A stretch of DNA of 64,000 bases from an uncultured Prevotella sp. (lineage in GTDB: Bacteria; Bacteroidota; Bacteroidia; Bacteroidales; Bacteroidaceae). Below the pieces are notes generated by a model. That model saw only the letters and a program-made list of their open reading frames with translations. It was not told where the DNA came from and searched no databases. The stretch is from assembly GCA_900546345.1 (NCBI GenBank), contig URCI01000010.1, positions 3,537 to 67,536 of the forward strand. The letters run 5' to 3'. Positions 1-7,627 of the stretch are shown here, one piece after another. How positions within the stretch are numbered: position 1 is the stretch's first letter; each line of letters starts with the position of its first letter. Made by a program: the position numbers and the translations under genes.

Positions 1-548
1 CTATCCCCCTCGGACCCCTCACCGACGAGGAGCGCCACATCTACACACTTGTGCTAAAAGGCCATATCCAGCTCGAGCTCTGCAAGTTCCCCTCGGGTGC
101 CAGCGGTACGCAACTCGACATCCTTGCCCGCGAGGCGATGTGGCGCGAGGGCCTGAACTATCTTCACGGCACGGGTCACGGCGTGGGCTCTTACCTCAAC
201 GTGCACGAGGGGCCCCACCAGATCCGTATGGAATATATGCCTGCACCGCTTGTCAGTGGGATGACCGTTACTGACGAGCCTGGGCTTTACCTTGCTGGCA
301 AGTTTGGCGTGCGTATAGAGAACACATTACTCATCCGCCCTTACAAGACAACGGAGTTCGGCACGTTTCTTCAGTTCGAGCCGCTTACACTGTGCCCCAT
401 CGATACAGTGCCCATCATCCTTAGCGAACTCACTTCTGAAGAGATTGACTGGCTCAACAGCTACCACAAATATGTCTATGAGCAACTCGCTCCCCATCTC
501 GACGAGGAAGAGAAAGAGTGGTTGAAGGAAAAGACAAAGGAGATATAG
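1..548 (+). CDS. pepP: Xaa-Pro aminopeptidase (aminopeptidase P), C-terminal part
   Basis: Partial gene: the open frame is already running at base 3 and the start lies outside the window. The protein is a metallopeptidase that removes an N-terminal residue in front of proline. The visible part is the C-terminal half of the pita-bread fold. It keeps three of the five expected metal ligands: the histidine in GTGHGVG, the glutamate in TDEPGLY and the glutamate in RIENTLL. The two aspartate ligands would lie upstream. The C-terminal tail is highly charged and ends at a TAG. The family is clear from the motifs, but substrate preference cannot be judged from this fragment. Confidence 0.9.
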   Translation, partial: IPLGPLTDEERHIYTLVLKGHIQLELCKFPSGASGTQLDILAREAMWREGLNYLHGTGHGVGSYLNVHEGPHQIRMEYMPAPLVSGMTVTDEPGLYLAGKFGVRIENTLLIRPYKTTEFGTFLQFEPLTLCPIDTVPIILSELTSEEIDWLNSYHKYVYEQLAPHLDEEEKEWLKEKTKEI

Positions 549-554
549 AAAAAA

Positions 555-653
555 GACTCTCTCTAACTCTCCCTAAAAGGGAGAGAATGAGTCCACCCTA
601 TGCACATGGTCATGTGATGATCAGACGATGCGCTTAGGGTGGTTTTCCCTTTT
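555..653 (+). terminator. Double-hairpin terminator after the pepP-like gene
   Basis: Two hairpins follow the stop codon. The first has arms CTCTCCCT (567-574) and AGGGAGAG (578-585) inside GACTC (555-559) and GAGTC (589-593). The second has outer arms CCACCCTA (593-600) and TAGGGTGG (635-642), encloses the palindrome CACATG-GT-CATGTG (603-616), and is followed by TTTTCCCTTTT. The T-rich end makes the second one the likely terminator. Confidence 0.7.
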
Positions 654-763
654 CAAGCGTTTGAGAATTGAAGAAAGTGGAGCGCTGGGAAGGAACAGAA
701 CTGAATTTGCTTTGATCAGGTAGTGCACACCAATTATATATAAGGTGCAAATATGTAAGAACG

Positions 764-867
764 AATATGTCTTTTATGTCTTTCTGTCTTAATAAAAAGA
801 ACTACTGTCTTTATAAATATGTCCTTTCTGTTTTTCTGTCTTCATGAAAAGCTCATTTGTCTTGTCT
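764..867 (+). repeat. Two imperfect 52-bp tandem repeats, pyrimidine rich
   Basis: Copies start at 764 and 816 with AATATGTC and share a TTTCTGTCTT core followed by an A-rich stretch. TGTCTT or TGTCC recurs about nine times between 768 and 890. The repeats lie in the gene-free stretch between the upstream terminator and the rpsU promoter. No coding potential is seen, and function is unknown. Confidence 0.6.
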
Positions 868-912
868 GTCCCCTCTGTCCAACAACACAACTTGCAGAAA
901 ATTAGTTAATTA

Positions 913-944
913 TTTGCGTATATGGAAAAATAGCTGTAATTTTG
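913..944 (+). promoter_or_regulatory. Bacteroidetes-type promoter for rpsU-xer-hpf
   Basis: TTTG at 913-916 and TAATTTTG at 937-944 are separated by 20 bases, matching the -33 and -7 elements of the Bacteroidetes primary sigma factor. The predicted leader to rpsU is about 75 bases and A-rich near the start codon, with no Shine-Dalgarno sequence. Confidence 0.75.
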
Positions 945-1024
945 CATCCGCAAATTGTGGTACCATGCAACAATGGCGCCCGATTGCGTATGTTTCACAT
1001 TTAAAATAATAAAACCAAAACAAA

Positions 1025-1216
1025 ATGATTATTGTACCAGTAAAGGATGGCGAGAACATCGAAAGAGCTCTCAAGAAGTTCAAGAGAAAGTTTGAAAAGA
1101 CAGGTGTGGTGAAGGAGCTTCGCGCACGTCAGCAGTTCGATAAGCCGTCTGTCAAGAAACGTCTCAAGATGGAGCACGCTATCTACGTACAGAAGCTTCG
1201 TCAGGAAGAGGAGTAA
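1025..1216 (+). CDS. rpsU: Small ribosomal subunit protein bS21
   Basis: 63 residues, the normal length for bS21, with the N-terminal MIIVPVKDGENIERALKKFK and a basic helical body. bS21 binds near the 3' end of 16S rRNA on the 30S platform. In Bacteroidetes ribosomes it helps hold the anti-Shine-Dalgarno tail away from mRNA. The leader here is A-rich (AAACCAAAACAAAATG) and has no Shine-Dalgarno sequence. It is first in a likely operon with the recombinase gene 103 bases downstream and hpf. Confidence 0.97.
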   Translation: MIIVPVKDGENIERALKKFKRKFEKTGVVKELRARQQFDKPSVKKRLKMEHAIYVQKLRQEEE

Positions 1217-1319
1217 AAAACGACTCCAAGAGTAAAAAATACTCTAAAAAGTTTGGTAGTTTGAATTTTTCTTCGTACATTCGTTGCTGAAAACGCAAGA
1301 GTAGCGTTTGATAGCTTAA

Positions 1320-2207
1320 ATGATGGAGATGAAAGACCAATTCCTGGACTATCTCAAGTATGAGCTCAACCGCTCTCCATTGACGATAGCGAGTTATTCC
1401 GAGGACTTTAAAATGTTCGAGGAATATTTTCAGGCGTTGGATGGTCAGCCGACTTGGGAAACGATAGACGGTGACATTATCCGTAATTGGATGGAGCAAA
1501 TGGTTGACGGGGGCAACACTGCCACGACAGTAGCCCGTCGTCTTTCTGCTTTAAGATCATTGTATAAGTTTGCCTTGTCGCATCACTTGGTGGAAAAAGA
1601 CCCTACGGTCGGCATACGTGCACCAAAGTTGAGAAAGCCTTTGCCGAGCTTCCTTCAGGAAGATCAGATGGACAGGCTTTTAGACAGTGACAGTTGGGGG
1701 AAGGATTATAATAGTACGTGCGCGCGTACGATCATTATGACTTTCTATGAGACTGGCATACGATGTGCAGAGTTGATGGGGCTGCGTGATACGGATGTGG
1801 ATTTTGTCAACCGGCAACTTAAGGTGACCGGCAAAGGAAACAAGCAACGTATCATTCCTTTCGGTGAGGAGTTGGCTCGTACTTTGCGGAACTTCCAGTC
1901 CATGAGAGACGAGACATTGCCTGTCAGAGAGGATGCGTTGTTCCTTTCTCAAAAAGGAAAGAAACTAAGCCAAAACCAAGTGGAAGTGATGGTGAAAAAT
2001 CATCTACGGTTGGTTAGCTCCATGAAAAAGTTGTCACCGCACGTGTTGCGGCACACTTTTGCTACTGCCATGCTCAACCATGGCGCGGGTATAGAAAGTG
2101 TAAGACGGTTGTTAGGACATGCGTCGGCCTCCACAACGGAGATCTATACGCATACCACGTTCGAGCAACTCAAACGAGTGTATAAAGATGCCCATCCGAG
2201 GGCATGA
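1320..2207 (+). CDS. Tyrosine recombinase, XerC/XerD type
   Basis: 295 residues, the usual size of chromosome-dimer-resolving Xer recombinases. Residues 1-100 form the SAM-like core-binding domain. The catalytic domain follows, with R148 (GIRCAEL), K172 (TGKGNKQR), H241 and R244 (SPHVLRHTFA), H267 (LLGHAS) and Y276 (TEIYTHT) all present. It lies between rpsU and hpf with no integrase-style attachment sites nearby, so it is probably a housekeeping Xer protein acting at dif and not a mobile-element integrase. Whether it is XerC or XerD cannot be settled here. Start codons at 1320, 1323 and 1329 are all possible and no ribosome binding site separates them. Confidence 0.88.
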   Translation: MMEMKDQFLDYLKYELNRSPLTIASYSEDFKMFEEYFQALDGQPTWETIDGDIIRNWMEQMVDGGNTATTVARRLSALRSLYKFALSHHLVEKDPTVGIRAPKLRKPLPSFLQEDQMDRLLDSDSWGKDYNSTCARTIIMTFYETGIRCAELMGLRDTDVDFVNRQLKVTGKGNKQRIIPFGEELARTLRNFQSMRDETLPVREDALFLSQKGKKLSQNQVEVMVKNHLRLVSSMKKLSPHVLRHTFATAMLNHGAGIESVRRLLGHASASTTEIYTHTTFEQLKRVYKDAHPRA

Positions 2208-2228
2208 GTTTAACCTTTAACAAAAAAC

Positions 2229-2241
2229 GGAGGTAACTATG
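2229..2241 (+). promoter_or_regulatory. Strong Shine-Dalgarno sequence in front of hpf
   Basis: GGAGG at 2229-2233 lies 5 bases before the ATG at 2239. Such a strong site is unusual here: most genes in this window start after A/T-rich leaders without any GGAGG. It fixes the hpf start. Confidence 0.75.
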
Positions 2242-2541
2242 GAAGTAAAGATTCAGTCGATTCACTTCGACGCTACCGAGAAGCTGCAGGCGTTCATCGA
2301 GAAGAAGACCGCCAAGTTGGAAAAATCATTCGAAGACATTCAGAAAGTAGAGGTGCAATTAAAAGTTGTCAAGCCCGCTACTGCTCTCAATAAGGAAACC
2401 AGTATCACGGTGACCGTGCCCGGTGGAAGCCCATTGTATGTGGCAAAGACCTGTGACACATTTGAGGAGGGAGTTGACCAGTGCGTCGACTCATTGCGGG
2501 TGCAACTGGAGAAATTCAAGGAAAAAATACGCAAGCATTGA
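2239..2541 (+). CDS. hpf: Ribosome hibernation promoting factor (short HPF / RaiA family)
   Basis: 100 residues, the size of the short, single-domain HPF/YfiA family. It begins MEVKIQSIHFDATEKLQAFI and has the beta-alpha-beta-beta-beta-alpha pattern typical of the family. These proteins bind the 30S decoding channel of idle ribosomes and block mRNA and tRNA. No long-form C-terminal dimerisation domain is present. It follows the Xer gene by 31 bases and probably shares the rpsU transcript, putting a hibernation factor in the same operon as bS21. Its GGAGG site suggests separate translational control. Confidence 0.92.
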   Translation: MEVKIQSIHFDATEKLQAFIEKKTAKLEKSFEDIQKVEVQLKVVKPATALNKETSITVTVPGGSPLYVAKTCDTFEEGVDQCVDSLRVQLEKFKEKIRKH

Positions 2542-2559
2542 AAATTTTCCCCGAAAAGT

Positions 2560-2590
2560 TTTGGAGATTGAAAAATAAGTAGTATCTTTG
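2560..2590 (+). promoter_or_regulatory. Promoter for the tRNA-tuf operon
   Basis: TTTG (2560-2563) and TATCTTTG (2583-2590) are 19 bases apart, a near-perfect Bacteroidetes promoter. It starts about 55 bases before the first tRNA and probably drives the four tRNAs and tuf. Confidence 0.75.
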
Positions 2591-2643
2591 CAGCCGTTTT
2601 ACAACGAGTCCTTTGAAAGTCGTGCAAGGCGGCTGCAGGATAT

Positions 2644-2717
2644 GCCTCTTTAGCTCAGTTGGCCAGAGCACGTGATTTGTAATCTCGGGGTCGTTGGTTC
2701 GAATCCGACAAGAGGCT
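2644..2717 (+). tRNA. tRNA-Thr (anticodon TGT)
   Basis: Cloverleaf with acceptor arms GCCTCTT and AAGAGGC, discriminator T at 2717 and anticodon TGT at 2678-2680 in loop TTTGTAA. The anticodon stem has one U-U mismatch. The CCA end is not encoded. First of four tRNAs in the tuf operon. Confidence 0.95.
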
Positions 2718-2754
2718 CCTCTTGATGAGGACAGAGATCTTTTAAACATTGGAC

Positions 2755-2837
2755 GGGTGGTTACCAGAGTGGCCAAATGGGGCAGACTGTAAATCTGCTG
2801 GCTCTTGCCTTCGGTGGTTCGAATCCATCACCACCCA
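2755..2837 (+). tRNA. tRNA-Tyr (anticodon GTA)
   Basis: Class II tRNA of 83 bases with a long variable arm. Acceptor arms GGGTGGT and ACCACCC, discriminator A at 2837, anticodon GTA at 2789-2791 in loop CTGTAAA. CCA not encoded. Confidence 0.95.
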
Positions 2838-2879
2838 CAATGCTTAAGCATAAGAAACGCTTCCTTTTTGGAGCGCAAT

Positions 2880-2952
2880 GCGGAAATAGCTCAGTTGATA
2901 GAGCACTAGCCTTCCAAGCTGGGGGTCGCGGGTTTGAGCCCCGTTTTCCGCT
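2880..2952 (+). tRNA. tRNA-Gly (anticodon TCC)
   Basis: 73-base cloverleaf with acceptor arms GCGGAAA and TTTCCGC and anticodon TCC at 2913-2915 in loop CTTCCAA. CCA not encoded. Confidence 0.95.
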
Positions 2953-2961
2953 CTCTTTTTT

Positions 2962-3036
<75 letters not shown>

Positions 3037-3144
3037 CTTTGATGCCTAAACGAAGTCTAACTAAATATCAGTATGACACGTCTATGGTCGTCAAGAAGAA
3101 TCATCTATTTGATTATTTAATTTATACAATAAAAAAGTAAAGCT

Positions 3145-4353
3145 ATGGCTAAAGAGGTTTATGTGCGTACCAAACCGCATGTTAACATTGGTACAATTGG
3201 TCACGTCGACCACGGTAAGACTACTCTGACCGCAGCTATCTCTAAGGTGCTGCATGAGCGTCTGGGTACAGGTGAGGATGTGAAGTCTTTCGATCAGATT
3301 GACAATGCTCCTGAGGAGAAAGAGCGTGGTATCACCATCAACACTGCCCACATCGAGTATGAGACTGCAAAGCGTCACTACGCTCACGTTGACTGCCCGG
3401 GACACGCCGACTATGTGAAGAACATGGTTACTGGTGCTGCTCAGATGGACGGTGCTATCCTCGTGGTTGCTGCTACTGATGGTCCTATGCCTCAGACACG
3501 TGAGCACGTGCTGCTCGCTCGTCAGGTAAACGTGCCTCGTTTGGTAGTATTCCTCAACAAGTGCGATGATCCTGAAGTCGATGAGGAAATGATCGACCTC
3601 GTGAAGATGGATGTCCAGGATCTTCTGACTTCTTATGGTTATGAAGAGGATACTCCTATCATCTGTGGTTCTGCTCTGGGTGCACTGAATGGTGTTGCTA
3701 AGTGGGAAGACAAGATCATGGAGTTGATGGACACTGTTGACACTTGGATTCAGGAGCCTGTCCGTGAGGTTGATAAGCCTTTCTTGATGCCTGTTGAGGA
3801 TGTCTTCTCTATCACTGGTCGTGGTACTGTTGCTACGGGTCGTATTGAGACTGGTAAGTGCAAGGTCGGTGATGAGGTTCAGCTGCTCGGTCTTGGTGAG
3901 GACAAGAAGTCTGTCATCACTGGTGTCGAGATGTTCCGTAAGACCCTGGATGAGGGTGAGGCTGGTGATAACGTCGGTCTGCTCCTCCGTGGTATCGATA
4001 AGGACGAGGTGAAGCGTGGTATGGTTGTTGTGCATCCGGGTGCTATCACTCCGCACGATCACTTCAAGGCTTCTATCTATGTGCTGAAGAAGGAAGAGGG
4101 TGGCCGTCACACTCCGTTCGGCAACCGTTATCGTCCTCAGTTCTACCTCCGCACAATGGACTGCACCGGTGAGATCACTCTCCCTGAAGGTGTAGACATG
4201 GTGATGCCTGGTGACAACGTTGAGATCGAGGTTCGCCTGATCTACAAGGTTGCTCTGAATGAGGGTCTCCGTTTCGCTATCCGCGAGGGTGGTCGTACGG
4301 TAGGTTCTGGCCAGATCACTAAGATTCTGCCTGACGTAGCAGAGGAGGGATAA
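3145..4353 (+). CDS. tuf: Elongation factor Tu
   Basis: 402 residues. Delivers aminoacyl-tRNA to the ribosome as a GTP complex. All GTPase motifs are intact: GHVDHGKT (G1), the GITI switch I segment, DCPGH (G3), NKCD (G4) and GSAL (G5). Domains II and III follow, including the VEDVFSITGRGTVATGRIE block. It is a few residues longer than Bacteroides EF-Tu, with a PDVAEEG tail. The upstream Thr-Tyr-Gly-Thr tRNAs and downstream tRNA-Trp place tRNA supply and EF-Tu in one transcription unit. No second tuf copy is seen near fusA. Confidence 0.98.
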   Translation: MAKEVYVRTKPHVNIGTIGHVDHGKTTLTAAISKVLHERLGTGEDVKSFDQIDNAPEEKERGITINTAHIEYETAKRHYAHVDCPGHADYVKNMVTGAAQMDGAILVVAATDGPMPQTREHVLLARQVNVPRLVVFLNKCDDPEVDEEMIDLVKMDVQDLLTSYGYEEDTPIICGSALGALNGVAKWEDKIMELMDTVDTWIQEPVREVDKPFLMPVEDVFSITGRGTVATGRIETGKCKVGDEVQLLGLGEDKKSVITGVEMFRKTLDEGEAGDNVGLLLRGIDKDEVKRGMVVVHPGAITPHDHFKASIYVLKKEEGGRHTPFGNRYRPQFYLRTMDCTGEITLPEGVDMVMPGDNVEIEVRLIYKVALNEGLRFAIREGGRTVGSGQITKILPDVAEEG

Positions 4354-4380
4354 TCGAGATTATCTAATTCCAAGATACGT

Positions 4381-4410
4381 AAGTCTCCGCATCTGCGGAT
4401 GCGGAGACTT
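4381..4410 (+). terminator. Perfect 13-bp hairpin between tuf and tRNA-Trp
   Basis: AAGTCTCCGCATC (4381-4393) and GATGCGGAGACTT (4398-4410) are exact reverse complements around a TGCG loop. Only a weak T-run follows, so it may be an attenuator or processing site and not a full terminator. CGTAAG (4378-4383) could also pair with CTTACG (4412-4417), which includes the first bases of tRNA-Trp. Confidence 0.6.
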
Positions 4411-4414
4411 TCTT

Positions 4415-4487
4415 ACGGGTTTAGCTCAGTTGGTAGAGCACTGGTCTCCAAAACCAGGTGTCGAGAGTTCGAGTCTTTCAACCCGTG
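4415..4487 (+). tRNA. tRNA-Trp (anticodon CCA)
   Basis: 73-base cloverleaf with acceptor arms ACGGGTT and AACCCGT, discriminator G and anticodon CCA at 4448-4450 in loop CTCCAAA. It sits between tuf and secE, as in many bacteria. 3' CCA not encoded. Confidence 0.95.
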
Positions 4488-4503
4488 CTAAAAAGAAGAT
4501 AAT

Positions 4504-4695
4504 ATGTTTAATAAAATAGTGAATTATTGCAAGGCTTGTTACGACGAGCTTGTACATAAAACCACTTGGCCAACACAGAAGGAGTTGAGTCACAGTGCAG
4601 TGATTGTATTATCTGCTTCCCTTATCATTGCACTGATCGTCTTCGCTATGGACTTGGTGTTCAAGAACCTGATGGGTATTGTATACCCTGGCTAA
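4504..4695 (+). CDS. secE: Preprotein translocase subunit SecE
   Basis: 63 residues, the short single-span form of SecE. A basic amphipathic N-terminal helix carries the conserved KTTWPTQKEL segment, followed by one membrane span of about 20 residues. SecE clamps the SecY channel in the inner membrane. It lies 16 bases after tRNA-Trp and 11 bases before nusG, the usual secE-nusG pair. Confidence 0.95.
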   Translation: MFNKIVNYCKACYDELVHKTTWPTQKELSHSAVIVLSASLIIALIVFAMDLVFKNLMGIVYPG

Positions 4696-4706
4696 TCATT
4701 AAGGCA

Positions 4707-5252
4707 ATGGCAAATACTAAGAATTGGTATGTTTTGCGTGCATCCAGCGGCAAGGAGGCTAAGCTGAAAGAGTACATCGAAGCTGAGTTGCGTCATAATC
4801 AGCGACTGGCTGATCATGTCTATCAGGTGCTCATTCCGATGGAGAAACATGCAAGCATCAAAGATGGTAAGCGTGTGGAGAAAGAGAAAATCGCTCTCCC
4901 CGGTTATGTGTTTGTACAGGCTGATATGGTTGGCGATGTTCCAGTTGATTTGAGGAATATGCCTAACTGCTTAGGCATCCTCGGTGGATTGGATCATCCG
5001 GCTCCTGTACCGGAGTCTCAGATTAATCGTATGATTGGTCAGGCAGAGGAAACACAGATCGACAACGATGTGGATGTTCCTTATCTGCTGGATGAGACAG
5101 TGAAGGTTACCGATGGTCCTTTCGCAGGTTTTGAGGGCGTGATTGAAGAAATCAATACCGAAAAACGTAAGCTGAAGGTGATGGTAAAGATCTTTGGGCG
5201 TAAGACACCCTTGGAGCTTGGTTTTATGCAAGTTGAGAAGGTCGCTGAGTAG
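4707..5252 (+). CDS. nusG: Transcription termination/antitermination factor NusG
   Basis: 181 residues from the ATG at 4707. An in-frame ATG further upstream overlaps secE and gives a non-homologous extension, so it was rejected. The NGN domain begins NWYVLRASSGKEAKLKEYIE. The C-terminal KOW domain contains VTDGPFAGFEGVIEEINTEK. NusG binds RNA polymerase and links it to Rho or to ribosomal S10. It precedes rplK by 55 bases. Confidence 0.95.
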   Translation: MANTKNWYVLRASSGKEAKLKEYIEAELRHNQRLADHVYQVLIPMEKHASIKDGKRVEKEKIALPGYVFVQADMVGDVPVDLRNMPNCLGILGGLDHPAPVPESQINRMIGQAEETQIDNDVDVPYLLDETVKVTDGPFAGFEGVIEEINTEKRKLKVMVKIFGRKTPLELGFMQVEKVAE

Positions 5253-5307
5253 TTGTTACGGGCTACGCGCGCCTTATACGTTACATTTATTTTAATTTCA
5301 ATTAGAA

Positions 5308-5748
5308 ATGGCTAAAGAAGTTGCTGGATTAATCAAGTTACAGATTAAAGGTGGCGCTGCAAACCCCTCCCCTCCAGTAGGACCGGCTTTGGGTTCCAAG
5401 GGTATTAACATCATGGGCTTCTGCAAAGAGTTCAATGCTCGTACCCAGGATAAGGCTGGTAAGGTTCTGCCTGTCGTCATCACTTATTACACAGATAAGT
5501 CGTTCAGCTTCGTCATCAAGACTCCTCCTGCTGCTGTCCAGCTCAAGGAAGCTGCCAAGGTGAAGTCTGGTTCCGGCCAGCCTAACCGTAAGAAAGTGGC
5601 TAGTGTGACTTGGGATCAGGTAAAAGCTATCGCCGAGGATAAGATGGCCGACTTGAACTGCTTTACTGTAGAGAGTGCCATGAGACTGATTGCAGGAACT
5701 GCACGCAGCATGGGCATCACTGTTAAAGGTGACTTCCCTGGTAAATAA
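5308..5748 (+). CDS. rplK: Large ribosomal subunit protein uL11
   Basis: 146 residues. The proline-rich N-terminal segment NPSPPVGPALGSKGINIMGF is characteristic, followed by the RNA-binding C-terminal domain. uL11 folds over the GTPase-associated centre of 23S rRNA, where elongation factors act. First gene of the rplK-rplA-rplJ-rplL group, 24 bases before rplA. Confidence 0.97.
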   Translation: MAKEVAGLIKLQIKGGAANPSPPVGPALGSKGINIMGFCKEFNARTQDKAGKVLPVVITYYTDKSFSFVIKTPPAAVQLKEAAKVKSGSGQPNRKKVASVTWDQVKAIAEDKMADLNCFTVESAMRLIAGTARSMGITVKGDFPGK

Positions 5749-5772
5749 TTAAACTTCAATTAAGCAAGTAAA

Positions 5773-6471
5773 ATGAGTAAACTGACAAAAAATCAGAAAT
5801 CAGTAGCTGAGAAGGTTGAAGCAGGGAAGGCATACACATTGAAAGAGGCTGCAGAGCTCGTCAAGGAAATCACGACGACTAAGTTTGATGCTTCTGTAGA
5901 TGTGGATGTTCGCTTGGGCGTTGATCCTCGCAAGGCTAACCAGATGGTTCGCGGCGTGGTGTCTCTGCCTAACGGAACTGGTAAGACAGTTCGCGTGCTT
6001 GCTCTGTGTACACCTGATCAGGAAGAGGCTGCTAAGGCAGCTGGTGCTGACTACGCTGGTCTCGATGAGTATATTGAGAAGATCAAAGGTGGCTGGACAG
6101 ATGTCGATGTCATCATCACCATGCCTTCCTGCATGGGTAAGGTAGGTCCTCTGGGCCGTTTCCTCGGTCCCCGTGGTTTGATGCCTAACCCGAAGTCTGG
6201 TACGGTGACAATGGATGTTGCTAAGGCTGTCAAGGAAGTTAAGCAAGGTAAGATCGACTTCAAGGTTGACAAGGCTGGTATTATTCATACTTCTATCGGC
6301 AAGATCTCTATGACTGCTGATCAGATTTATGGCAATGCCAAAGAGTTTATCAACACTGTGATTCGTTTGAAGCCTGCTGCTGCTAAAGGTACATACCTCA
6401 AGAGTATCTTTATTTCAAGTACAATGAGTAAGGGTATCAAGATTGATCCTAAATCAGTTGAATCACTCTAA
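5773..6471 (+). CDS. rplA: Large ribosomal subunit protein uL1
   Basis: 232 residues, standard length. It carries the family signature GLMPNPKSGTVT. uL1 forms the mobile stalk at the E site and in enterobacteria also represses the L11-L1 mRNA. No obvious L1-like stem was checked in the rplK leader. It is 12 bases upstream of rplJ. Confidence 0.97.
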   Translation: MSKLTKNQKSVAEKVEAGKAYTLKEAAELVKEITTTKFDASVDVDVRLGVDPRKANQMVRGVVSLPNGTGKTVRVLALCTPDQEEAAKAAGADYAGLDEYIEKIKGGWTDVDVIITMPSCMGKVGPLGRFLGPRGLMPNPKSGTVTMDVAKAVKEVKQGKIDFKVDKAGIIHTSIGKISMTADQIYGNAKEFINTVIRLKPAAAKGTYLKSIFISSTMSKGIKIDPKSVESL

Positions 6472-6483
6472 AAGTTTGGAAAA

Positions 6484-7008
6484 ATGAAGAAAGAAGTAAA
6501 AGATACTATCATTGTTGACCTTGGCGAGAAGTTGAAGGAATATCCTCATTTCTATCTGGTGGATGTCACCGGAATGAATGCAGAGGCAACATCTTCTCTT
6601 CGTCGCAAGTGTTTCAAGCAGGAGATCAAGATGGTCGTTGTGAAGAACAAACTTCTCCACAAGGCTTTTGAGGCTGCTGACATTGACTATTCTGAGCTTT
6701 ATGGTACACTGAAAGGAAACACGGCTGTGTTGTTCACTAACACTGCAAATGTTCCTGCCAAACTGCTCAAGGAAAAAGAAATTGCCAAGGCTGGCGTTCC
6801 TTCTCTGAAGGCTGCTTATGCTGAGGAAGGTTTCTATGTTGGTGCAGACAAGCTCGATGAGCTGGCTTCCATCAAGAGCAAGAACGAGGTCATCGCAGAC
6901 ATCGTTGCCCTGTTGCAGAGCCCCGCAAAGAACGTGGTTTCTGCTCTTCAGTCAGGCGCAAACACCATCCATGGTGTGCTGAAGACTTTAGGCGAGCGTC
7001 CTGAGTAA
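6484..7008 (+). CDS. rplJ: Large ribosomal subunit protein uL10
   Basis: 174 residues. The N-terminal rRNA-binding domain is recognisable (VDVTGMNAEATSSLRRKC, VVVKNKLL), and a C-terminal helix would carry L7/L12 dimers. It anchors the stalk that recruits translational GTPases. It lies 12 bases after rplA and 49 bases before rplL. Confidence 0.96.
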   Translation: MKKEVKDTIIVDLGEKLKEYPHFYLVDVTGMNAEATSSLRRKCFKQEIKMVVVKNKLLHKAFEAADIDYSELYGTLKGNTAVLFTNTANVPAKLLKEKEIAKAGVPSLKAAYAEEGFYVGADKLDELASIKSKNEVIADIVALLQSPAKNVVSALQSGANTIHGVLKTLGERPE

Positions 7009-7057
7009 TCAATTAAGTCACTACATTTTCAAGAATAAAATTTAAATAAATACTAAA

Positions 7058-7432
7058 ATGGCAGACGTTAAAGCTATTGCAGAAGAATTAGTAAATCTTA
7101 CTGTTAAAGAGGTAAATGAATTGGCAACAGTCCTGAAGGACGAGTATGGTATTGAGCCCGCTGCTGCAGCTGTTGCAGTTGCTGGTCCTGCTGCTGGCGC
7201 AGCTCCTGCAGCTGAGGAGAAGAGCTCTTTCGATGTTGTGCTGACCGATGTTGGTGCTACTAAGCTCCAGGTCGTGAAGGCTGTTAAGGAGGCTTGTGGC
7301 CTCGGTCTGAAGGACGCTAAGACTCTCGTTGAGTCTGTACCTGCTACTCTGAAGGAAGGCCTGTCTAAGGACGAGGCTGAGAACCTTAAGAAGGCTATCG
7401 AGGAAGCTGGTGCTAAGGTTGAGCTGAAGTAA
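7058..7432 (+). CDS. rplL: Large ribosomal subunit protein bL12 (L7/L12)
   Basis: 124 residues. A dimerising N-terminal helix is followed by an Ala/Pro hinge at about residues 36-52 and the factor-binding C-terminal domain, with KLQVVKAVKEACGLGLKDAK. It is the multicopy stalk protein. A 195-base gap with two hairpins follows before rpoB. Confidence 0.97.
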   Translation: MADVKAIAEELVNLTVKEVNELATVLKDEYGIEPAAAAVAVAGPAAGAAPAAEEKSSFDVVLTDVGATKLQVVKAVKEACGLGLKDAKTLVESVPATLKEGLSKDEAENLKKAIEEAGAKVELK

Positions 7433-7454
7433 TTTAGTCTCTATTAGCCGCTAT

Positions 7455-7530
7455 CCCTTTTTTGTAAGGGTGGCGACAGCTACATACTTAGGGGTTAGGA
7501 TTTGCCCAGTCGGTGAGTCCTAACCTTTTT
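7455..7530 (+). promoter_or_regulatory. Two hairpins in the rplL-rpoB gap, attenuator-like
   Basis: The first hairpin has arms CCCTT (7455-7459) and AAGGG (7466-7470). The second has arms GGTTAGGA (7493-7500) and TCCTAACC (7518-7525), followed by TTTTTGT, the shape of an intrinsic terminator. In E. coli an attenuator here lets less rpoBC be made than ribosomal protein; a similar role is inferred. The rest of the gap is T-rich with no clear promoter. Confidence 0.6.
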
Positions 7531-7627
7531 GTATCTTTTTCCCTTTGATCCTTTTTGAGATCACTTCTTTGTTTCCCTCTTCTTTCAGCTTCGGCTAAGA
7601 CTGGTATTAGACTACAATTGATTTCTT

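Noticed and set aside
1320..2207. Xer gene as a phage or conjugative-element integrase
   Set aside because: Length and placement between rpsU and hpf fit a housekeeping recombinase; no attachment-site repeats or element genes around.
3091..4110. 339-codon minus-strand frame opposite tuf
   Set aside because: Shadow frame produced by biased codon use of tuf; no promoter or homologous protein pattern.
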